Assembly (NCBI GenBank): GCA_903878115.1
Contig: CAIRGO010000326.1
Span: 1-50,579, forward strand
From: Akkermansiaceae bacterium
Lineage (GTDB): Bacteria; Verrucomicrobiota; Verrucomicrobiia; Verrucomicrobiales; Akkermansiaceae
DNA: 50,579 nucleotides
Direction of reading: 5' to 3'
In this document: positions 8,732-16,488 of the stretch, in pieces
How positions within the stretch are numbered: position 1 is the stretch's first letter
Layout of the letters: each line of letters starts with the position of its first letter
Made by a program: the position numbers and the translations under genes
The notes under the pieces: model-generated
What the model was told of the DNA's origin: nothing
Database searches by the model: none
What the model saw: only the letters and a program-made list of their open reading frames with translations

Positions 8732-9160
8732 ATGAAATATCAATGGACTATGGGGCTTTTCGCTGTTGTCGTTTTAGCATCTTGCACTCCCTATCAGCAA
8801 CAAGGTGCTGCGCTTGGTGGCGTCGCTGGTGGAGTGCTCGGAAATGTAGCTGGTGGCAATAGCCGCTCCACCGTTAAAGGAGCCGCGATTGGTGCTGGAC
8901 TCGGTGCTGGCATTGCTGCAATGCAGGAAAATTCAGCGCGTTCGAATCAGCAACGCGGTTATCAAGGTGGACCAAATTATCAGCAGGATAATTATCCGCC
9001 GCAGAATCAATCTGGTTCCTATCCCTATGCGGAAAGAACTAGCACTCGTGGCGAAGTTCTTAGCCCTTATGCTCCTTATAATGTGATCGATGTGAGAGGT
9101 TTCCGTTCTGGTGCACTCGCCAAAGATCCATCATGCGGCAAAATTTTCCGCATCCCGTAA
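8732..9160 (+). CDS. Glycine-zipper lipoprotein
   Basis: A 142-residue small envelope protein. The start at 8732 gives a lipoprotein signal peptide with lipobox LASC at about residues 13-16. Residues about 20-65 are a glycine zipper (GAALGGVAGGVLGNVAGG, then KGAAIGAGLGAGIAAM), a pattern of YMGG/SlyB-like outer-membrane proteins that insert into or stabilise membranes. The remainder is Gln-, Asn- and Pro-rich, ending in a short conserved-looking stretch (VIDVRGFRSGALAKDPSCGKIFRIP). A longer frame from 8663 would bury the signal peptide and is less likely. Exact function is unknown. Confidence 0.75.
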   Translation: MKYQWTMGLFAVVVLASCTPYQQQGAALGGVAGGVLGNVAGGNSRSTVKGAAIGAGLGAGIAAMQENSARSNQQRGYQGGPNYQQDNYPPQNQSGSYPYAERTSTRGEVLSPYAPYNVIDVRGFRSGALAKDPSCGKIFRIP

Positions 9161-9178
9161 GCCAAGTCTGCGAGCGGG

Positions 9179-9212
9179 TTGTCTCAACCGTTGAAGTGCA
9201 TGATTGAGACAA
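9179..9212. terminator. Inverted repeat between convergent genes
   Basis: Nine-base perfect arms TTGTCTCAA (9179-9187) and TTGAGACAA (9204-9212) with a 16-base loop lie between the ends of two convergent genes. There is no following T run on either strand, so it is only a possible bidirectional terminator or 3' end stabiliser. Confidence 0.35.
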
Positions 9213-9234
9213 GATTAGGACCTCAATCAGCGAA

Positions 9235-11886
9235 TCAGCGATCGATCCATTGATCGAGAAACGTTTGCCACTCTTTCTTCCAGGTTTCCTCATCTCCATG
9301 TACCCGTGCGATCCATCCGCGGTGGAAGGCTGATCCGGCTAAGGGCAGCTTGCGGCTTTGAGGACTGCGGGAGGCGAGCAAGGGGTCTCCGCTAGGCGGG
9401 GTGCGGCTCTGGAGTGCGTCCACGAGCTTGGCAAAACGAGTCTCGAGGAATTGTGGTCGGTCGACGCCCTTAGGCTGGTGCAGTGAGCGCGGGGTTCCGA
9501 ACTCGATGACTGGTTTGTCATCGGTGTTGAGCGGGTATTTTTCGAACAAATCGGCAGCGCGGGTCATATTGCCGCCGTAGAAAAGCAGGATGGTCTGCTC
9601 GTTGATGGGTAGCATGAGTTCCTGCATGTTGAGGTGGGTGGCGCCTTCCACTGTAAGGCGTTTGTCGTTTGCGGCATTGAGTGCGGAGGCGGGCAGCGGG
9701 GTGAGGTCGGCATGTCCGACCAGTGCAGCGATTTCAGCCCCGGGCTGGAAGTTTCCACGCCACAGGCTGACCTGTGGAAATACGGATATCATGGTATGGG
9801 CGATGATGCCGAATTCTCGCTCGGACATTTGATAGAGTGGCAGCCACTGAACAAAGACGCCGCTGGGCTTGAGTCGCTCACGGACGATTTGGAAATGTTC
9901 GCGGCTGTAAAGATTGCCCGTGCCACGGCGATAGGGGAGGAAGAGATCCGCGTTGATCATCGAGTATGTTTCGCGGTTTGCCAGCAGTTGGTTGCGCCCA
10001 TCACCAATCATTACTTGGGCGCGGGGATCTGTGTAGAGGCCGTTCGTGAGATCGAAACCATCTGTGCTGCTGCCAGTGAAGTATTTTTTCGAGGCGGCGA
10101 CGACAGCGGCGGAGAGCTCGCTGGCAACGACTTTATTCACATGCGTAAAATCCGTGCGGTTCAGCGCCTCGCCGGCGGTGATTCCAGTTCCCATACCGAG
10201 AAAAAACACGCTTTCGGTGTTGGGATAGGCAAGCAGCGGAATTCTGGCTTGGAAAATCTGCGGCGAGTAGGCGTCGGTTGAACCTAGGCCGTAGTTCGAG
10301 TTGATTTTGATGCTAAGTCGGTTCCCAGGTTTTTCGATCACGGTGACAGTGCAATCACTGCCTTCCCATTTCTCCAACAATTTTCCACCTTCGCCACTGG
10401 CGTCGATGTTTGATAAGTCGGGAAACCGGGATGAATCTAGGCGGGTAAACAGAAGTAAGAGCATGATGCCCGATGCGATTCTGGCGCAAAAGGTAGCGAC
10501 ATTTCCGTTGGCGGTAGTAAACAACACTGCGAGCAGATAGATAGCGGAAATGAACTGAATGGTGTGCCAAATGCCTAGCCATTCCAGCAGTAGGAAACCA
10601 GTGGCAAGCGAGCCGAGTATCGCGCCGATCGTGTTGATGGCGGAGAGTAAGCCGATGCTTTTCCCCGCATGGGTGATAAATTTTTCTTCGCCCTTCATGA
10701 GAAAGGGGAAAACCGCGCCAAGGGGCAAGCAGGCTAACCCGATGGTGGCAAAACCGGTACCAAAGAGCCGGAGCGCGTAGGTTGCGAACGTGGTATCTGT
10801 AGTTAACATTTTCATGCCTTCGGTGAGACTCACGGAAATGAGAGGGGTCATCGCCAAGGCAGCACCTCCGAGGACAAAGAGCCACTGTAGCACCTGAGCG
10901 GCTGGCATCTTGCTTCGGGCCAATAGCGAGGCGAGCCAAGCCCCAAGTGAAAGACAAACCAGCATCACGATGAGAACCGTGGCAAAACTATAGACCGAGT
11001 TCTCATGGAGTTGCGCCAGCATCCGTGTCCAAGCTACTTCCAGTGCCAGCAAGTTGAACCCAGAAATGAAAACTAGCGAAACGATGAGAGAGCGGGAGAT
11101 GGCTGGTTTTTCAAGCATCGCTGAATCCGAGCGAGCTGTTTTCCCTTGTTGCGGGGCATCGTCATCGAGGGTATTTGCCGCGTTTTGGAAACAGCTTTGT
11201 CGGGACAAACGCATCGCAAGGAGCGCGGCTGCGATCGAAGCGGTCATGGCCGTCACGCAAGTCATACGAAGACCGAAGTACCAGATCAACAGAAAGGCAG
11301 TAGCGAACGCTCCGCAAGCGGCCCCCATCGTATTCACCGCATACATTCGTGCCGTTATGGCTCCAAACGTTTGCTTCCTACGAATGACTGACTGCCCTAA
11401 CAAGGGCAGCGTTCCGCCCATGAAAAATGACGCAGGAAACACCATAAGCAACGTTGAGATGACCTTGAAGGCTATGAGCGCCATCCCTTTGCCACTCTCC
11501 TGATAGATCATGGGATAGACATAGGGAATGATAGTGGGGGCAATAATAAGCATGATACCCGCAGCGGCGATTCCTATTTCTAACCACGCGTAAGTGCGGA
11601 GTGGGTTGGTGTTTTTCTGGCAACGTTTGCCCCAATACCATCCACCGATCGACAGCCCGCCGAAAAACACCGCGAGCGTCAGTGCGGCGGCATGCGAGCT
11701 GTTACCCAACTGGACGCTGATGTGACGCATCCAGAGGATCTGATAGATCAGGCAGGCAAAGCCAGAAAGCGCGGGCATCAACCAAAACACTATGCTCGGA
11801 CCCGGAGATGGCGGGGGAATCGTATTCTCCGCATACTCCTTAGAGTTCTCTGGGCGCGATTGATGAGGGCGATGGTTGCGCTTCAT
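9235..11886 (-). CDS. Membrane protein fused to a spermidine-synthase-like domain
   Basis: An 883-residue protein. After a 30-residue charged N-terminus come about a dozen membrane segments (residues about 30-470, with motifs GFACLIYQILWMRH and FFMGGTLPLLGQ typical of the fused spermidine synthase/MFS-like family). The C-terminal part, about 510-760, is a Rossmann methyltransferase-like polyamine aminopropyltransferase domain, with VFFLGMGTGITAGEAL, a DGRNQLLA segment after the nucleotide-binding strands, and SREHFQIVRERLKPSGVFVQW. Whether it makes polyamines is unknown for this fused group. It follows a PDZ protein gene on the same strand with an 86-base gap that contains an inverted repeat. 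The block is GC-richer than flanking genes. Confidence 0.82.
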   Translation of the reverse strand: MKRNHRPHQSRPENSKEYAENTIPPPSPGPSIVFWLMPALSGFACLIYQILWMRHISVQLGNSSHAAALTLAVFFGGLSIGGWYWGKRCQKNTNPLRTYAWLEIGIAAAGIMLIIAPTIIPYVYPMIYQESGKGMALIAFKVISTLLMVFPASFFMGGTLPLLGQSVIRRKQTFGAITARMYAVNTMGAACGAFATAFLLIWYFGLRMTCVTAMTASIAAALLAMRLSRQSCFQNAANTLDDDAPQQGKTARSDSAMLEKPAISRSLIVSLVFISGFNLLALEVAWTRMLAQLHENSVYSFATVLIVMLVCLSLGAWLASLLARSKMPAAQVLQWLFVLGGAALAMTPLISVSLTEGMKMLTTDTTFATYALRLFGTGFATIGLACLPLGAVFPFLMKGEEKFITHAGKSIGLLSAINTIGAILGSLATGFLLLEWLGIWHTIQFISAIYLLAVLFTTANGNVATFCARIASGIMLLLLFTRLDSSRFPDLSNIDASGEGGKLLEKWEGSDCTVTVIEKPGNRLSIKINSNYGLGSTDAYSPQIFQARIPLLAYPNTESVFFLGMGTGITAGEALNRTDFTHVNKVVASELSAAVVAASKKYFTGSSTDGFDLTNGLYTDPRAQVMIGDGRNQLLANRETYSMINADLFLPYRRGTGNLYSREHFQIVRERLKPSGVFVQWLPLYQMSEREFGIIAHTMISVFPQVSLWRGNFQPGAEIAALVGHADLTPLPASALNAANDKRLTVEGATHLNMQELMLPINEQTILLFYGGNMTRAADLFEKYPLNTDDKPVIEFGTPRSLHQPKGVDRPQFLETRFAKLVDALQSRTPPSGDPLLASRSPQSRKLPLAGSAFHRGWIARVHGDEETWKKEWQTFLDQWIDR

Positions 11887-11889
11887 AGG

Positions 11890-11924
11890 GGAACTTCAGC
11901 AGGAATAGCTAGGGATGAAGTTCC
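11890..11924 (-). promoter_or_regulatory. Inverted repeat directly before the spermidine-synthase-like gene
   Basis: Perfect nine-base arms GGAACTTCA (11890-11898) and TGAAGTTCC (11916-11924) with a 17-base loop end three bases before the start codon of the downstream gene on the minus strand. The hairpin could terminate the upstream PDZ gene, hold the mRNA end, or control access to the start codon. No T run follows. Confidence 0.4.
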
Positions 11925-11972
11925 GCGTGAACTCGATTTTAGAAAATGATTTCGTGAGCTGATTCACGGTCA

Positions 11973-14717
11973 TTACTGTCTAACATAAATGTGGTAGCCG
12001 CAATGCCAGTCTTTGGGGACTGCGGCGGTGGCATCCTCCTCGGTGGTGGGCGTTGCGTTGAATCCACCACGTTCGATGATGAGGAAATCACGACCGCCGA
12101 CATTTCTGACCTCCATTTTGAGGGCTTGGTCGTCATCGACTCCGATGATCCTATCGCCAGACCAAAAATAGCCGCCGAAGAATCTCGATTTTGCGACCTT
12201 GCCTCCATCCAACAGCTGGAGCACATCTTTGGCATTCTCTATCTTATCTGGTCCTTTGCCGTTATTTGGCTTCAGAAATGCATTGATACGGGCATCAATT
12301 TCCGAAGGGTTGTTAGGCTGGGGATAAACGGCCCATGCCCAAGTACCAATGACGGAGGGGTTCGGCGTAAAGGTGCCATTGAAGGCATACATGTCGGAGT
12401 CTTTGCCGCTGATGTACGAGGCCAGCGTGGTTTTGGGTAGTTGACGCACGTATTCTTCGCCGCCAGGAACTCCCTGCAAGATTAATCCGATGCGTGAACG
12501 CACTACTTTCGCCCCGTTGGTCATCAAGGCACCAGTATTGGGCTCCCTGAGCTCATTGGGCAGGGCTGCGTAGGTTTTTTTCATTAACGGAGTGGCGAAA
12601 GCTTTTACCTCGGGACTGGCCGACTTGATTGCATCACCAATGGCTTTTGAGGTGCGGCTTGAAGCTGAGTCCACTCGTAAACTGGCTGCTTTTTCTACGA
12701 TTTTCGGTAGCACTGTTTTGTAATTCGCAGGATCGGTTGAAATTTTGGCCAGGGTGCATATGGCGGAAGTTTGTAGCCACGTGCAGTCGTAATCTAGAAA
12801 CTGAAGCAAGCGGTCTCGATGTTTGCTGATCACTTCTGGAGTGGCGCGGTTGAGAGCATCAATGGCATGGAGCGCCACCCACCAAGATTCATTGGGGTTG
12901 TCGATCATTCTGCCCGCCAAATCATACATTTCCGGCGTCACTTTATCGGCGGGAAGGGGGCTTCCTTTGAACATGCCAGTGAGGGCTAGTAGCCCTGCCT
13001 GTCGCAGTCGAGCGTCGTCAGATTTCAGAAGTAGCACCACCATCCCTACCTTGCCTCGTCTTACCACCTGATCCATCGCTAAGCTGCGCAGGTCGTATTC
13101 GGGGTGTTGGATGTATTTGAGGAGAGTTTCGTCCGTCAGATTCGGATCATTGAGTTTGGCGATGACGGGCACCGAAGCATCGGTTTCCACCCTCTCCATC
13201 TTTATGTCCTCTGCGGTGAGCGGACCGCCGGCGATGGGATCGGTCGATTGAAAGGCGTCGTCAGCTGCATTACCCCATGGGCGAGGTAATGGCATGGTCT
13301 TCGCCCATTTGCTGCGGGGTGCTCCGAAAAGTTGTAGATGTTTGCGAGGATAGGTATAGGTGAGAGCGAAGAAAGTACCCCAATCCATGTTGTCCTCGGT
13401 GGCGGAGCGATCGTAGCGATCATCCATGCCCCCGATGCCGATGCTGCCATCGAAGCGGCGGGAAAGATCCATGACCCAGCGCCTAGTATCTAAATACGAG
13501 CGGTAGGCATCCGGACGTTTTTCGCGCATCTGACTCACGGCGGAATGGTGCCAGATTTCGCCCATGCCTCCGCCGGTGTGGGCTGCGTGGAACCAATTGG
13601 TTGCATAAAACGCCTTCGTCGCGGTATTGTCGCGGGCTTTCGCGAAAACCGAGGCTTCTCCCTCTGGTGCGATCATTGCCGCAGCCCCTAAACCGAACGC
13701 CAAGCCGCTGGTTTTGCCATTATCTCGGAAACCACCCTCAGGGAGAGTGTTGCCATAAGCGACGTTGCCGTGTCCGGCAAAACGATAGAACTGAGAGAAG
13801 GCCTCATCGAACATGTATTTGTCCACTTCCACGCCGCACAATTTGGCCATCAGTAGGAAGCTCATGCAGTTCACGCCGGATGCATGAACTTGTCCGGTAC
13901 CAACGGAATAGGTAAAGGCCGCCGGTGCCCCACGACCACTCCAACCGCCACTATACATGTTCACTCGCAGCTCTTCGGTCATTTGCTTGATCACTGGTAG
14001 CACACTCTGATCGCCGGTACGAAGGTAATACTCACAGAGCCCTGGGCCCTTGTAGCCTTTCTCCCAATTCATTCCGCCGATGGTCTTGATGTCCTTCATC
14101 CAGCGCTTCACTACCTCGAGGTCCCTCTCTTCACCAGTGGATAGGAGGAATATTACTGATCCCCATTTCGGCTCTGGTTGTTTCCCAATGAGGTCGGCGA
14201 GGTTTCTAACAATCTTGTCGGTCTTCGGGCAGTTCACCGGCCAGGTTTTGCTGTAGCTGCCCATCACTGGGATGTTTACCGTTACGTCGCCGGCACCTTG
14301 AATTTTGAGAACTACTTTGCCATCTTTGGCCTCGGACTCGGTAACGATGTCGCCAAGAATGATGCGTGGATCGATATCCTTAAGTACTTTGCCGTTAATG
14401 CTCTCGATGATCTGACCTTTCTGCAGTTTGCCAGTCGCCTCGGCAGGTGAGCCTTTTTCCACGTTGTTGATTTGCATGGTCATACCCGGACGGATCAGAT
14501 TGATGCCAATTCCGACCGGCCCAAGATTTCTCACCAACCACGGCCCCCTGTCGGTTACATTGGGAAAGGGATTGAAGATCGGAGTGTTGGCGGGGGTGTA
14601 GTATGGCGATTCAGCTGTATTCCCTTTCTGTGACCAAGCATTCGACGCAAGTATCAGCGTGATCAATACGGCGACTGCACCGACGATTCGCGTAATGTGT
14701 GGTTTAAGTATTTTCAT
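11973..14717 (-). CDS. Secreted PDZ / DUF6288-type protein
   Basis: A 914-residue exported protein with a signal peptide or anchor in residues 1-28. A PDZ-like domain is at about 55-155 (GPVGIGINLIRPGMTMQINNVEKGSPA, then LQKGQIIESINGK). The central part, about 170-480, is a helical domain rich in Gly and Trp with motifs such as GGWSGRGAPAAFTYS and HHSAVSQMREKRP. The part from about 530-740 reads as HEAT-like helical repeats on evenly spaced Leu. The arrangement matches what is called DUF6288, of unknown function, often found in Verrucomicrobiota and Planctomycetota. It is the first gene of a probable two-gene unit with the spermidine-synthase-like gene. Confidence 0.7.
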   Translation of the reverse strand: MKILKPHITRIVGAVAVLITLILASNAWSQKGNTAESPYYTPANTPIFNPFPNVTDRGPWLVRNLGPVGIGINLIRPGMTMQINNVEKGSPAEATGKLQKGQIIESINGKVLKDIDPRIILGDIVTESEAKDGKVVLKIQGAGDVTVNIPVMGSYSKTWPVNCPKTDKIVRNLADLIGKQPEPKWGSVIFLLSTGEERDLEVVKRWMKDIKTIGGMNWEKGYKGPGLCEYYLRTGDQSVLPVIKQMTEELRVNMYSGGWSGRGAPAAFTYSVGTGQVHASGVNCMSFLLMAKLCGVEVDKYMFDEAFSQFYRFAGHGNVAYGNTLPEGGFRDNGKTSGLAFGLGAAAMIAPEGEASVFAKARDNTATKAFYATNWFHAAHTGGGMGEIWHHSAVSQMREKRPDAYRSYLDTRRWVMDLSRRFDGSIGIGGMDDRYDRSATEDNMDWGTFFALTYTYPRKHLQLFGAPRSKWAKTMPLPRPWGNAADDAFQSTDPIAGGPLTAEDIKMERVETDASVPVIAKLNDPNLTDETLLKYIQHPEYDLRSLAMDQVVRRGKVGMVVLLLKSDDARLRQAGLLALTGMFKGSPLPADKVTPEMYDLAGRMIDNPNESWWVALHAIDALNRATPEVISKHRDRLLQFLDYDCTWLQTSAICTLAKISTDPANYKTVLPKIVEKAASLRVDSASSRTSKAIGDAIKSASPEVKAFATPLMKKTYAALPNELREPNTGALMTNGAKVVRSRIGLILQGVPGGEEYVRQLPKTTLASYISGKDSDMYAFNGTFTPNPSVIGTWAWAVYPQPNNPSEIDARINAFLKPNNGKGPDKIENAKDVLQLLDGGKVAKSRFFGGYFWSGDRIIGVDDDQALKMEVRNVGGRDFLIIERGGFNATPTTEEDATAAVPKDWHCGYHIYVRQ

Positions 14718-15058
14718 GTTTTGGTTTTTCCGGATGGCGAATGGGTAGATTTTCTCTAGCAGGTATGCTCTTGGTTAAGGTAAAAAAAGTGTTTTACGGT
14801 GAGAATTCTGATGCGTTTCACTATAGTCTTTACTGGGTATGTGGCAAGAATTTATTCTTGGATTTGGTCATTTATTCTTGCGCTTTTCCATGCTTGCAAG
14901 TGAATTTAGGAACAAGGAGCAGTCGGGATTTTGTTCATAGTTTTTCTATGTTCGCTGCTTCCGTAAATTGTTATTAATTTTGTCAAAAAATAGTCGTCGT
15001 TCTGATACTATTTTCACAAAATGTGATGCGCGCAATATGGCATGGAATATCTAACCAA
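14718..15058. promoter_or_regulatory. 341-base AT-rich gap with spaced direct repeats
   Basis: No gene is convincing here; a 78-codon frame at 14741-14977 has no family features and an AT-rich composition. It contains an 11-base direct repeat ATTTATTCTTG at 14850-14860 and 14870-14880, exactly 20 bases apart (two helical turns), about 140 bases upstream of the PDZ protein start on the other strand. This spacing suits a regulator binding two half-sites on one face of the helix, but that is inference. Confidence 0.3.
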
Positions 15059-15799
15059 TTACGATAACTCCGCTGCTGATCCGTGGTCGAGATGAAATGC
15101 TGCACTTGGGTGCTTCTGCAAAAAACTCGCTGAAATTTGATCAGTGATCGGGCCAAGCATCGCTTCTCTTACAATGGCGGCTTTTTTACTGCCAAAGGCT
15201 AACAGCGAAATATGTTTCGCTTCTAAAATGGTGCCGCAGCCCATGGTGATAGCGTGCGTGGGCACATGCAACAAGTCGCCAAATGCCGGAGCTGCGTCTT
15301 GCCTTGTAATCTCATCCAAGTGAATTCGGCGCGTTCGACAATCCATCGGCGATCCGGGTTCATTGAAGCCGATATGTCCTGTGCGTCCGATTCCCAAAAT
15401 TTGGTAGTCAATCCCGCCCACTGCTTTGATTTGATCTTCATACTCTTGGCAATGACGTGCCAATTCCAAGGGTTCAACGCGAGAACCTGGCAGATGGATG
15501 CGAGAAGCAAGCATATCGACATGATTGAAAAAATGCCGATGCATAAAATTCCAGTATGACTCAGGGTGTGTGCGATCGATGCATTGGTACTCATCGAGGT
15601 TAAAAGTGGTCACTTGTTTGAAAGATACTTCTCCTAGTTTAAAGCGGCGGACCAATTCTTGGTATAAGGGAATCGGTGTAGAGCCCGTTGCGAGACCTAA
15701 AACAGCATCTGGTTTGTGATGAATCAGAGTGATGATTTCCTGCGCTACTTTTTTAATCGCAGCATCGATGGACGGATGAATATGAAGCTGAATGCTCAT
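15059..15799 (-). CDS. nagB: Glucosamine-6-phosphate deaminase-like protein
   Basis: A 246-residue protein of the NagB/6-phosphogluconolactonase fold, expected to turn glucosamine-6-phosphate into fructose-6-phosphate and ammonia in the cytoplasm. It shows the phosphate loop LGLATGSTP, the FNLDEY motif carrying the catalytic Asp, and GIGRTGHIGFNEPGS with the active His and Glu. In classical NagB this last motif reads DGHIAFNE; here Thr takes the place of the second Asp, as I recall for a NagB-like subfamily, so the chemistry may differ. The start is taken at the second ATG (15799), which aligns with the family; six more residues are possible from 15817. No other amino-sugar gene is adjacent. 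Confidence 0.8.
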   Translation of the reverse strand: MSIQLHIHPSIDAAIKKVAQEIITLIHHKPDAVLGLATGSTPIPLYQELVRRFKLGEVSFKQVTTFNLDEYQCIDRTHPESYWNFMHRHFFNHVDMLASRIHLPGSRVEPLELARHCQEYEDQIKAVGGIDYQILGIGRTGHIGFNEPGSPMDCRTRRIHLDEITRQDAAPAFGDLLHVPTHAITMGCGTILEAKHISLLAFGSKKAAIVREAMLGPITDQISASFLQKHPSAAFHLDHGSAAELS

Positions 15800-15897
15800 G
15801 GAGATTGTGGTAGGCATAAGTGTAATGTGATTTTGCGTTTATTTTCAAGACAGATTTTACGGTGCTACACATAAAAAATACTGCATGATATCATCGG

Positions 15898-16425
15898 TTA
15901 TTTCATATTGATCACTTTTTTCCAAATTGCCAACTCGCCTTGAATTCCGTGCTGTGCAAGTTCATCCGCAATCGTTACATGATCCCATTCAGGTAAAGAA
16001 GGATCACCGCAGAGCTGTGGACGCGCTCGACAAATGATCGCCCATACCGCCCATGCACGAGCCGATCGCTGAGCACGGCGCGGTGCTCTCATGCGACACG
16101 CTTGATGCTGGTAGCTGAGTCGTGGATTGCCGGGAAAATCATCACTGCGATGTTTTTCTACGATCCACTGTATCGCTTGATACGGGAGCGGGTAATCTCT
16201 TAGAATGTTTTCCGAGCCATCGAGATCTGCATAAAGCGCACGGGTGAGAGCTAGCAGAGCGCGACCCGCATGGCCTTGGTGCCACAGATAATGACCATAG
16301 CAAAGAGCGGAAAAATAAAAGTCAGCATCGCGTCTTGTGCCGTGCTGGCGCAGGATACGGTAGTTACAATCTTGTTCGCTAGAGGGCAAAAAAGGACAAG
16401 CTTCGTACTGCGATGCGCGTTTCAT
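15898..16425 (-). CDS. Unrecognised 175-residue protein
   Basis: I do not recognise this protein. It is soluble, basic in the middle and rich in Trp, Tyr and Arg, with a stretch FYFSALCYGHYLWHQGHAGRALLALTRALYADL that looks like a TPR-like helical pair. The ending is a Trp-containing amphipathic helix. It is divergent from the transglutaminase gene, with 63 bases between the two starts, so both could be driven from the same short region. Nothing suggests a membrane location. Confidence 0.6.
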   Translation of the reverse strand: MKRASQYEACPFLPSSEQDCNYRILRQHGTRRDADFYFSALCYGHYLWHQGHAGRALLALTRALYADLDGSENILRDYPLPYQAIQWIVEKHRSDDFPGNPRLSYQHQACRMRAPRRAQRSARAWAVWAIICRARPQLCGDPSLPEWDHVTIADELAQHGIQGELAIWKKVINMK

Positions 16426-16488
16426 AGCGACACAATCTATCCATCTATCAGCTTGATTTCAAGCGTAGGATGTGGAATCATATTCGCG

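Noticed and set aside
14741-14977. 78-codon frame in the gap
   Set aside because: AT-rich, no recognisable domain, and no start context; better read as regulatory DNA.
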